DNA of 11,681 nucleotides, from the NCBI GenBank assembly GCA_003170655.1, contig PMYY01000033.1:213-11893 (forward strand), given 5' to 3'. Shown in pieces: positions 6,108 to 11,681 of this stretch. The notes beneath the pieces were generated by a model that had not been told where the DNA came from, searched no databases, and worked only from the letters and a program-made list of their open reading frames with translations. Origin of the DNA: Nitrospiraceae bacterium. Its GTDB lineage: Bacteria; Nitrospirota; Thermodesulfovibrionia; Thermodesulfovibrionales; Dissulfurispiraceae. How positions within the stretch are numbered: position 1 is the stretch's first letter; the number at the start of each line of letters is the position of its first letter. The translations under genes and the position numbers were made by a program.

Positions 6108-7092
6108 ATAGACCGGTCCTTTTTTCCAAGGCTTCGGGGTACCGATCCCCTTGTATCGTGATCTTTGAGGCAGTGCTATCGATATCATGAAGATCGCCGG
6201 ATGTCAGTTCGACTGCAACTGCTCCGATGTTCTCTTCCAGGCGTGAAAGCTTTGTGGTGCCCGGGATTGGAATGATCCACGGCTTCTGCGCGAGCAGCCA
6301 AGCGAGAGCGATCTGAGCGGGTGTTGCCTTCTTCCGTTCTGCGATCGTGCGCAGAAGATCGACCAGGGCCTGGTTCGCTTTCAGAGCTTCCGGCGTGAAG
6401 CGCGGAACGATGTTGCGGAAGTCGGACTTATCGAACTTCGTCTTCTCGTCGATCTTCCCCGTGAGGAACCCTTTCCCAAGAGGGCTGAATGGAACGAGCC
6501 CGATCCCGAGTTCCTCGAGCGTCGATAATAATTCTTCTTCAGGCCGTCTCCACCACATCGAGTATTCGCTTTCAACCGCAGTAACTGGCTGGACGGCGTG
6601 TGCGCGGCGGATCGTTTTCACTCCTGGTTCAGAGAGGCCGAAGTGCTTAACCTTGCCCGCCTGAATCAAATCCTTCACCGCTCCTGCGACGTCTTCGATC
6701 GGCACATTCGGGTCAACACGGTGTTGATAGTAGAGGTCAATGGCATCGACCCTGAGCCGCTTAAGTGAGCCCTCGAGACTCTGCCTGATCCGCTCGGGCC
6801 GACTGTCTTGGACCTGTTGCCCGCTTGGATCGAGCTTTATCCCGAACTTGGTGGCGATCACCACTTTCCCGCGGAACGGAGCAAGGGCTTCGCCCACGAG
6901 TTCTTCATTTGTGTAGGGGCCGTAAAGTTCGGCCGTATCAAAGAATGTGATACCGCGTTCGACGGCTTTGCCTATAAGAGCAATCATCTCGTGCTTGTCT
7001 GCAGGCGGACCGTAGGCAATGCTCATTCCCATGCATCCGAGTCCAAGAGCCGAAACTTCCAGACCGCTTTTCCCTAATTTTCGTTTTTCCAT
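6106..7092 (-). CDS. Aldo/keto reductase (AKR13-like)
   Basis: An NADP-dependent TIM-barrel oxidoreductase of 328 residues, about the usual length, that should reduce aldehydes or ketones in the cytoplasm. The start is taken at the ATG at 7092 because AAAGGAGAAAC lies immediately upstream; an ATG 18 nt earlier would place that site inside the gene. The catalytic tetrad is visible: Asp52 and Tyr57 in FFDTAELYGP, Lys82 in VVIATKFG and His124 in DLYYQHRVDP. The cofactor region IPIPGTTKLSRLEENIGA is near the C-terminus. It is the first gene of the - strand cluster and lies opposite the AraC-type regulator, so it is the most likely direct target. A decayed copy is at 4080-4444. Confidence 0.92.
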   Translation of the reverse strand: MEKRKLGKSGLEVSALGLGCMGMSIAYGPPADKHEMIALIGKAVERGITFFDTAELYGPYTNEELVGEALAPFRGKVVIATKFGIKLDPSGQQVQDSRPERIRQSLEGSLKRLRVDAIDLYYQHRVDPNVPIEDVAGAVKDLIQAGKVKHFGLSEPGVKTIRRAHAVQPVTAVESEYSMWWRRPEEELLSTLEELGIGLVPFSPLGKGFLTGKIDEKTKFDKSDFRNIVPRFTPEALKANQALVDLLRTIAERKKATPAQIALAWLLAQKPWIIPIPGTTKLSRLEENIGAVAVELTSGDLHDIDSTASKITIQGDRYPEALEKRTGL

Positions 7093-7167
7093 TGTTTCTC
7101 CTTTCACCATTCAGGACGAATTATTTATAGTTTACTCACATCTTGTTTGCTGCCCTGTGATGATTCC

Positions 7168-7196
7168 ATTATAATTCCGAAAGAACAAGTCGGGTA
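7168..7196 (-). promoter_or_regulatory. Promoter of the aldo/keto reductase operon
   Basis: On the - strand a perfect -10 TATAAT (7173-7168) stands about 75 nt before the reductase start. At the right distance (17 bp) the -35 position reads TACCCG (7196-7191), which is poor. A strong -10 with a weak -35 is the usual design of a promoter that needs an activator, and the direct repeats at 7201-7232 lie just upstream of it. Confidence 0.5.
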
Positions 7197-7200
7197 GACC

Positions 7201-7232
7201 AATCCTGCTAATTTATTGCCTAATCCTACTAA
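7201..7232 (+). promoter_or_regulatory. Probable operator: 21-bp-spaced direct repeat for the AraC-type regulator
   Basis: AATCCTGCTAA (7201-7211) and AATCCTACTAA (7222-7232) differ at one base and start exactly 21 bp apart, two helical turns, the spacing typical of paired half-sites bound by AraC-family proteins. The near repeat lies 4 bp upstream of the -35 position of the divergent reductase promoter; the far repeat lies inside the spacer of the regulator's own promoter. This fits activation of the operon and autoregulation. Confidence 0.6.
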
Positions 7233-7244
7233 CTCATATATAAA
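7216..7244 (+). promoter_or_regulatory. Promoter of the AraC-type regulator
   Basis: TTGCCT (7216-7221) and TATAAA (7239-7244) are separated by exactly 17 bp, a good sigma-70-type promoter about 50 nt before the start codon. The second half of the operator repeat lies between the two elements, so binding there should repress the regulator. Confidence 0.5.
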
Positions 7245-7293
7245 TAGGGTGTAAGGCTGATTGGCATCTGGTAGTATTGATTAGGAGGTATAA

Positions 7294-8238
7294 ATGAATA
7301 AGCTGGATGTCAATAGGTCATTTGAGAATAACAGCATGAAAGGTACGCTTGGAGCTTTGGGAAAGAGCATTGCCCGATGGACCGATAAAGGCGATCAGGT
7401 CACGACCGCTGTCCCAGGCTTATCACTCTATCGAAGGGAGGAACCGACCCAGCCGGCGATCATACTGTACGAACCCCGCATTTGCGTGATCGCACAAGGT
7501 GCAAAACGTGTACTGCTTGGGGACGACACGTATGAGTACGACACTCACCATTTCCTGATCACTTCAGTTGATTTGCCCACCGTTGTGCAGGTTATCAAAG
7601 CAAGCCGTGAGAAGCCTTACTTGGGGCTCATATTGAAACTGGATCAGCGAGAAATCTCTCAACTAATGGTTGACAGCAGTCTTCCGGCACCGCCTGCCCA
7701 GCAATCAAGCCGTGGAATGGCTACCGGTGAGGTCACGTTACCGCTGCTCACAGCCTTTCAACGGTTGGTTGATTTACTTGATGAACAGAAGGACATTCCG
7801 ATCCTTGCACCAATCATCAAAAGGGAGATATTTTACCGTTTACTTGTAAGTGATCAAGGGTTCCGTTTGCGTCAGATGGCGTCGGCTGGAAGTCAGAGCC
7901 AACAAATAGCGCGCGCAATCGATTGGTTGAAGGGTAACTTCAAACAGCCGTTGCGTATCGATGACCTTGCGACACAATTAAATATGAGCACATCGACTTT
8001 CCACCATCATTTCCGATCTCTGACGGCCATGAGCCCGCTGCAGTACCAAAAATGGCTCCGGTTAAACGAAGCAAGGAGGTTGATGCTCACTGAACGTCTG
8101 GATGCAACGACCGCATCATTTCAGGTCGGCTATGAAAGCCCATCCCAATTCAGTCGCGAGTACAATCGTTTGTTTGGCGACTCGCCGTTGCGCGACATCA
8201 TGAATTTACGTCAAACGACCGCGGCTGAAATCGCCTAG
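7294..8238 (+). CDS. AraC-family transcriptional regulator with AraC_N domain, YqhC-like
   Basis: A 314-residue regulator. The N-terminal half (about 40-195) is the AraC_N sensor domain, with the typical AIILYEPRICVIAQGAKRVLL and HHFLITSVDLP. The C-terminal half carries two helix-turn-helix units: RIDDLATQLNMSTSTFHHHF (about 225-244) and TASFQVGYESPSQFSREYNR (about 271-290), the second holding the AraC signature. The ATG follows TTAGGAGGTATAA. This architecture is that of E. coli YqhC, which answers reactive aldehydes by turning on an alcohol dehydrogenase and an aldo/keto reductase. The divergent operon here encodes the same two kinds of enzyme, so the regulator is inferred to sense a carbonyl compound. 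The true ligand is unknown. Confidence 0.9.
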   Translation: MNKLDVNRSFENNSMKGTLGALGKSIARWTDKGDQVTTAVPGLSLYRREEPTQPAIILYEPRICVIAQGAKRVLLGDDTYEYDTHHFLITSVDLPTVVQVIKASREKPYLGLILKLDQREISQLMVDSSLPAPPAQQSSRGMATGEVTLPLLTAFQRLVDLLDEQKDIPILAPIIKREIFYRLLVSDQGFRLRQMASAGSQSQQIARAIDWLKGNFKQPLRIDDLATQLNMSTSTFHHHFRSLTAMSPLQYQKWLRLNEARRLMLTERLDATTASFQVGYESPSQFSREYNRLFGDSPLRDIMNLRQTTAAEIA

Positions 8239-8241
8239 TCA

Positions 8242-8367
8242 TCATTCCCACTTACTGCCATAAGGTGCGACTGCTCGCGTCAAGGCATTCGCGTATTCGG
8301 GTTGAGGATTTGCGGTCATAACCTGCATAATTTCATAACAGGTTCGTGTGCGGACTTCAGGAAGTTC
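8242..8367 (-). other. Unrecognised coding-like stretch, convergent to the regulator
   Basis: A frame of 41 codons between two stops reads ELPEVRTRTCYEIMQVM and TANPQPEYANALTRAVAPYGSKWE, ending 3 bp from the regulator's stop on the opposite strand. The composition and the helical pattern look like the C-terminus of a real protein, but I do not recognise it and no longer frame exists upstream. It may be a relic. An inverted repeat AACCTG/CAGGTT (8320-8344) lies inside it and could act as a weak end hairpin for the regulator. Confidence 0.25.
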
Positions 8368-8611
8368 TCATAAAAAGTTGACTGAGCTATCTAGGAGCTG
8401 ATTTCGACTGGCTAGACGTCAAATTTCTGGCAACGAGCGAGGGCACAACCAGCAAGCAGGATACTGCAGGCAATTTATAAATCAAGCATAGTAGAAATCA
8501 ACGATAATAAATAAGCGTACAAATCTATAGTTTCAGGGTGCAGTTTTGATCGACCTTCGATGATTATCGATCCTAAGCTTGACTATATTGGGGATACCCT
8601 TCAGAAATAAT

Positions 8612-8823
8612 TTCTGTGAGCAGGTGAGTGTGATCACGATATTTCTAGATGAATGACTTCTGCACGTAAGCAATATGAAGACGTTTTTCAGCGACAATAA
8701 TTTCCAAAAGAATATCTTACCTATGACAAAAAACCGACAGGATCTGTTACTGTGAGGATCTGTTGCCGTAATGACATAACCCGATAGCAACGCCTCAGCC
8801 ACCTTGCTGAATGTATTGCTACC
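8612..8823. repeat. Diverged dispersed repeat, copy 2
   Basis: The second copy of the repeat at 713-948, in the same orientation. Matching blocks are TTCTGTGAGCAGG (8612-8624), ACTTCTGCACG (8656-8666), TTTCCAAAAGAAT (8701-8713), GACAAAAAACCGACAG, and GCTGAATGTATTGCTAC at the end. It is shorter by about 43 nt between the first two blocks and a few bases longer near the end. The two copies bracket the whole oxidoreductase, LtrA and regulator block. Confidence 0.5.
8783..8823 (-). terminator. Hairpin just after the Fe-S protein gene
   Basis: On the - strand GGTAGCAA (8823-8816) pairs with TTGCTATC (8790-8783) with one G-T pair, and an inner CAGC/GCTG adds four more pairs. It begins 11 nt after the stop of the Fe-S protein gene. 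There is no T-tract after it, so it is at best a factor-dependent or weak terminator, or an mRNA-end stabiliser. Confidence 0.3.
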
Positions 8824-8834
8824 GCGCTACTATC

Positions 8835-10145
8835 CTATATTTTAGTAAGCCATCCTCTCCCTTGCATTTGAATCCCCTTTTTCATGGAATTGAGGAATAA
8901 GGATCGAAGCAGATCGCTCATAAGGGTCTTTTTCACCGAGGAGAGCTTTAAGAAACCTCCAAGAAAGCCACGCATGAATTGTTGAGTTATGCTATCAGGA
9001 TTATCAAATATTTGATTTTGTAGAGTCCCTCTTTCAAGGCATTGAAGAATAACTCTCTCAAAGGTAGTCTCCGGATGGATGACCCTTTTCTCGCGCTTGA
9101 TCAGCTTGCGGGCACCCGACGCGCATTCAAATGCACACACTCCGCACCCAAGACAAAAAGATATATCTGTCATCGGCTTTTTCTCATGTAATTTCACATT
9201 TTCCGTAGGCTCCATTTTAATTGCATTCGTCGGGCAGGCTTTTGCACATTTACCACAACCCTTGCATAAATGATCGGCAGTCTCTGCGATAAAGCTGGAT
9301 GTTACTACGGTATTGGCATACCCAAATTTATTTATCCCTGACAGCAAATTGCAACAACATTTGCAACAGTGGCACATAAAGGTGATGTTCTTCTGCACAT
9401 TATCGGCATTGAGTACAAGTCTCATCTCTTTTGAACGGGCAAGGTTTTCCAGCATCTGCGTTTTTGAAACCTCTTTTGCAAAATTGTGCCAAATCACATA
9501 TGCAGCGATTCTTCCAAATGATGAACACGTATTCAACGGCACATCACATTTCTTTTCGCCAACATGATATTTTTCATGACGACAGGAGCATAGCCCGATG
9601 CCGAATTTATTAGAGTCTTCAATGAGGGCCACAGCCTTTTCATAATCCAGAACTTCAACATAGTCAGACTTTTTTATCGCCTCTTCATGTGGCAGTGTCC
9701 TGGCAAAACTAATTTGTTCCCCATGTTTGAAATTTGCCGCCCAGAAGGAATCATCGCCTTGCCAATACTCATGCAAAAGCGCAGCCCACTTCTTGGTATC
9801 GAGGTTGTCCCCTGTTCTCATCATTGTCAACTCAAATATCCCGATAGCCATAGGCGAAGGCATATAGTAATACTCTTCTTTGATCCAAAAATCCATGACA
9901 AGTCCTTTTGAACACAAATCATAAAGGATTTTTTGCAGTTGAGAACTTTCGTACTTAGTGACTTTTTGTAATCGAGCAAGGTTAGAGAGACCATAGGGCA
10001 TTCTCACAATCACATCGGCTTCGTTCGTAGTGTAAAGTTCACTCAAAATAGCATGAAGTGCTTTATTCCAAGGGCTCCTGCATGTAAGATTATCAATCTT
10101 ATCTCCCAGCCTTCTATAAAAATCCGTTCCGTTTACGTGACCCAT
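8835..10145 (-). CDS. Multi-cluster [4Fe-4S] ferredoxin-domain protein with winged-helix-like N-terminus
   Basis: A 436-residue protein. The start is set at the ATG at 10145, about nine bases after AAGAAAGGG, because the in-frame GTG nine bases earlier would abut that site. Residues about 25-105 are helical and resemble a winged-helix domain (LSNLARLQKVTKYESSQLQK, then a DFWIKEEYYYMP wing). Cys clusters follow: CSCRHEKYHVGEKKC with a later Cys (about 186-207), MCHCCKCCC (about 257-265), then two classical [4Fe-4S] motifs, CKGCGKCAKACP (294-305) and CLGCGVCAFECA (331-342). Proteins of this layout occur in sulfate-reducing and syntrophic bacteria, with electron-transfer or redox-sensing roles proposed but not proven. 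The gene stands alone, with long non-coding flanks. Confidence 0.8.
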   Translation of the reverse strand: MGHVNGTDFYRRLGDKIDNLTCRSPWNKALHAILSELYTTNEADVIVRMPYGLSNLARLQKVTKYESSQLQKILYDLCSKGLVMDFWIKEEYYYMPSPMAIGIFELTMMRTGDNLDTKKWAALLHEYWQGDDSFWAANFKHGEQISFARTLPHEEAIKKSDYVEVLDYEKAVALIEDSNKFGIGLCSCRHEKYHVGEKKCDVPLNTCSSFGRIAAYVIWHNFAKEVSKTQMLENLARSKEMRLVLNADNVQKNITFMCHCCKCCCNLLSGINKFGYANTVVTSSFIAETADHLCKGCGKCAKACPTNAIKMEPTENVKLHEKKPMTDISFCLGCGVCAFECASGARKLIKREKRVIHPETTFERVILQCLERGTLQNQIFDNPDSITQQFMRGFLGGFLKLSSVKKTLMSDLLRSLFLNSMKKGIQMQGRGWLTKI

Positions 10146-10416
10146 AAATATCACCCTTTCTTGATTTCGTTACAAGGGCCGTCTGCTTGCCATGCTCAGC
10201 TTGACGGCCAAAGAATTGCAAGTGGATACTCCAAGAACATAGAATGCACAAATCAATACCAAAGCAATCTCTAAATACCTGAGTCGACCATATCCTTCCA
10301 AGGTTGCCTTCTTTTCTTAAATGCCTTTAAACGGTGATATACACTGACTTTACAGCCTAGTAGTTAATGTACCCAGCGGCTATTACCCGCCCCTCTATAC
10401 TCAAACTATAGCATGT
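10146..10416. other. Upstream region of the Fe-S protein gene
   Basis: No gene is seen here. GGCCGTC (10177-10183) and GACGGCC (10203-10209) form a perfect 7-bp inverted repeat with a 19-nt interval, 30-60 nt before the Fe-S protein start; it could be an operator or a leader hairpin. I cannot place a good promoter with confidence. Confidence 0.35.
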
Positions 10417-10629
10417 CTAGTACAGTTTGAAAAAAAGTGATCCGCCACGCGGAAAGCCATGGGGCATCTTGAGCGCATTTTCACTTGTGCACCTTATATA
10501 TTTATCGACAATTTGCCGAGTCACACGGTCTTCGACAGTTCTGGCGAAATATCCATCCTCCCACAACTTCCCACCCCACAAGCGTTGCTTGATACGAGGG
10601 AACTCACAAAACATTTCCCGTGATGGTTT
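10417..10629 (-). mobile_element. Remnant of an IS200/IS605-family TnpA (Y1 transposase), C-terminal part
   Basis: On the - strand the frame reads KPSREMFCEFPRIKQRLWGG then KLWEDGYFARTVEDRVTR and QIVDKYIR. SREMFxEFPxxKxxLWGGxLWxxGYFxxTVGD is the typical C-terminal region of the IS200/IS605 single-strand transposase, and the Tyr at about 10500-10498 (DKYIR) is where the catalytic tyrosine lies. The N-terminal half with the HUH metal motif is missing: a TAG at 10632-10630 closes the frame, and the sequence beyond it is not recognisable. The small palindrome CCGCCACGCGG (10442-10452) near the gene's end may be what is left of the right-end hairpin. It is inactive on its own. Confidence 0.75.
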
Positions 10630-10632
10630 CTA

Positions 10633-10789
10633 TGAAGGTCTTAGTAACTACTGAAAATCACGTGTGCCCACAATAAGCTTGGATCGATGATTACCGGGAA
10701 AAACGATGAACCTCAAGACCACCGACTATTAATATTAAAAGTATAACTCGCAACCAAGTCTTTCAGCTCATCTGGGTCACGGTTTCGTC
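10633..10789. other. Short stretch without a gene
   Basis: This interval between the transposase remnant and the DsbC-like gene shows no convincing ORF, RNA or terminator. An unrelated frame of the strand (QRRSKVTEYAVERMVGENR, ending in this interval) overlaps the end of the DsbC-like gene and could be its true C-terminal reading if another indel exists, but this cannot be settled here. Confidence 0.3.
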
Positions 10790-11114
10790 CTATTCTCGCC
10801 AACCATTCGTTCGACGGCATATTCGGTTACTTTCGAGCGGCGCTGCATCCCATTCCTTAATCAGAGAATCTGCGGGCATATACCCTGGCACGACCCTGCC
10901 ATCCGGGAATATGATTGCGGGTGTGCCCTGGATGCCAGGCTTGCCCGCCAAAGCTATATTATTGTCCATCACCTGCGTATTGCACTTCGCCGGTGGTATC
11001 TCTTTATTTTCAAAAGCGTCATCGAGAAACTTGAATGACTTCTCACATACAATGGTCTTTGCCTTTTCATAGGAACCTTTGTGCATGGCAAGGGGGTACA
11101 TTTTTATAAAAAAA
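10790..11114 (-). CDS. dsbC: DsbC-like disulfide isomerase, C-terminal thioredoxin-fold part (after frameshift)
   Basis: From the T7 run at 11114-11108 this frame reads FFIKMYPLAMHKGSYEKAKT, IVCEKSFKFLDDAFENKEIPPAKC, ALAGKPGIQGTPAIIFPDGRVVPGYM. This is the second half of a DsbC catalytic domain: two Cys equivalent to the structural disulfide of DsbC, and the cis-proline loop GTPAIIFPDGR. A naive call would start at GTG 11179 and give TILRKTSSGDEAGYRKEKRR, which is nonsense from the wrong frame. The part before T7 belongs to the frame of 11176-11538 read through its TGA. The tail after SLIKE (WDAAPLESNRICRRTNGWRE) is unlike the family and may be a further disturbance. It should be annotated as one gene with the next entry. 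Confidence 0.75.
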
Positions 11115-11138
11115 CGACGTCTTTTCTCTTTTCTATAA

Positions 11139-11171
11139 CCTGCTTCATCTCCTGATGAAGTTTTACGCAGG
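11139..11171 (-). promoter_or_regulatory. Putative bacterial SECIS hairpin
   Basis: On the - strand, directly downstream of the TGA, CTTCATC (11160-11154) and GATGAAG (11149-11143) form a perfect 7-bp stem closed by the loop AGGA. An outer CCTG/CAGG (11171-11168 with 11142-11139) extends it across a one-sided bulge. The loop begins 23 nt after the TGA and has G in its second position. This agrees with the bacterial SECIS model (a hairpin soon after UGA, loop 16-37 nt away, with a G in the first two loop positions), which SelB recognises to insert selenocysteine. Confidence 0.65.
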
Positions 11172-11175
11172 ATGG

Positions 11176-11585
11176 TCACTCCGGTTCATCGAAAACAATC
11201 AGCTTGTGAGGAGCGCTCTTATCGCCCATAACTAATGCGTCATCCAAGGGAATGGACGAAACGTCAACCTTGTTGATCTCCGTCATCCATTCCTGCGTCA
11301 GGTTCTTTTTATCCTTTGTGTCTAGCAGATCGCCTAATATGATGTAATGTTTCGAGCAGCCTATATATGCTAGCACTCGTTTTGTCCCGGTATTAACAGT
11401 TACTTCCCAAATACCTTCTGCAGAGCTAGTTCGAACATCTATGGCGCTCAAATTAGGGTCCAATGTCTTCACAATCGCAGTTGCTTCGTCCTTAGTCAGA
11501 GTCTCGCATTTAGTGTCGGCGCCGCGAGCATATGCCATAGGGAATAATAGAAAGAAACCGACAAGGGAAACAGAATCTTTTTCAA
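11176..11585 (-). CDS. dsbC: DsbC-like protein, N-terminal part up to an in-frame TGA (probable selenocysteine)
   Basis: This is the start of a periplasmic thiol:disulfide isomerase of the DsbC family. The dimerisation domain reads CETLTKDEATAIVKTLDPNL to YIGCSKHYIILGDLL, followed by the linker and VSSIPLDDALVMGDKSAPHK, and then LIVFDEPE before TGA at 11178-11176. Past the TGA the same frame goes on as PSCVKLHQEMKQVIEKRKDVVF. In DsbC this site is FDDPDCPYCRKLH, so TGA replaces the first catalytic Cys, giving U-P-S-C. The start is probably TTG at 11585, placed well after AGGAGGTGG and reading MKKILFPL; a one-base gap near 11560 then shifts into VGFFLLLFPMAYARG, completing a signal peptide. If that shift is real, the first ATG in frame is at 11538. 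Confidence 0.75.
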
Positions 11586-11663
11586 CTAAACCACCTCCTG
11601 AACTTCATACACATACAACATACCATAAAGATGAGCATGGCGTTAGTTAATAAGTGATACGCC

Positions 11664-11681
11664 CTGCGGTCTCTGCCGCAG
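11664..11681. other. Hairpin at the right edge of the window
   Basis: CTGCGG (11664-11669) and CCGCAG (11676-11681) pair perfectly around TCTCTG, and the preceding GCC may continue the stem beyond the window. It lies about 80 nt upstream of the DsbC-like gene on the - strand and may be the terminator of a gene that ends further right. No T-tract is visible inside the window. Confidence 0.35.

Larger units (their letters stand above)
8368..8834. other. Intergenic stretch without a gene
   Basis: This region between the regulator and the Fe-S protein shows no convincing ORF; a 89-codon frame on the - strand (8533-8802) lacks a ribosome binding site and runs through the dispersed repeat. It holds repeat copy 2 (8612-8823) and a long hairpin. 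I see no tRNA or other RNA gene. Confidence 0.5.

Noticed and set aside
10417..10452. A CRISPR repeat or other array around the small palindromes near 10440.
   Set aside because: There is no repeated unit with regular spacing; the palindrome fits the subterminal hairpin of an IS200/IS605 end.
11176..11178. The TGA as a simple Cys-to-stop mutation in a pseudogene.
   Set aside because: Not fully excluded, given the nearby frameshifts, but the perfectly placed hairpin with a G in the loop and the intact CxxC partner favour selenocysteine.
10790..11179. A separate 129-residue gene starting at GTG 11179, overlapping the upstream gene by 4 bp.
   Set aside because: Its first about 20 residues are out of frame with the DsbC homology, which runs through the TGA in the other frame until the T7 run. 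The overlap is an artefact of the TGA and the frameshift, not translational coupling.

Overview
The window reads as a piece of an anaerobic, probably Desulfobacterota-like (former deltaproteobacterial) genome. This is an inference from three things: a large multi-cluster [4Fe-4S] protein with a winged-helix-like N-terminus, a DsbC-type protein of the kind seen in Geobacter and relatives that appears to use selenocysteine, and LTXXQ/Gly-Met-rich small envelope proteins. I could not compare any sequence with a database.

Layout. Positions 1-519 hold the end of a Spy/CpxP-like periplasmic protein and a 64-residue exported membrane peptide, both on the + strand. Positions 520-1297 hold no confident gene but do contain one copy of a diverged dispersed repeat. 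On the - strand, from 7092 down to 1298, lies a block for carbonyl/aldehyde metabolism: aldo/keto reductase, Mn-cupin (hydroxynitrile-lyase-like), YahK-type zinc alcohol dehydrogenase, a decayed second aldo/keto reductase, a second exported cupin, a Tat-signal remnant, a two-domain carboxymuconolactone decarboxylase-like protein, a fragment of a Rossmann NADP reductase, and an LtrA-family membrane protein. An AraC-family regulator with a YqhC-like architecture is read divergently from 7294. The shared control region carries a 21-bp-spaced direct repeat placed against both promoters. The likely logic is that the regulator senses a reactive carbonyl and switches on reductases that remove it, like E. 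coli YqhC with yqhD-dkgA. The block is full of gene relics and is flanked by two diverged copies of one repeat (713-948 and 8612-8823), suggesting an acquired and reshuffled island.

Positions 8835-10145 (-) encode the Fe-S protein. Positions 10417-10629 (-) hold a remnant of an IS200/IS605 Y1 transposase. Positions 10790-11585 (-) hold the most interesting object: a DsbC-like protein-disulfide isomerase in which the first active-site cysteine codon is TGA, followed 22 nt later by the loop of a perfect 7-bp hairpin that fits a bacterial SECIS element. Normal gene calling splits it into two overlapping ORFs. The same gene also carries a one-base frameshift in a T7 run and another in its signal peptide, so it is either a decaying gene or one affected by homopolymer sequencing errors.
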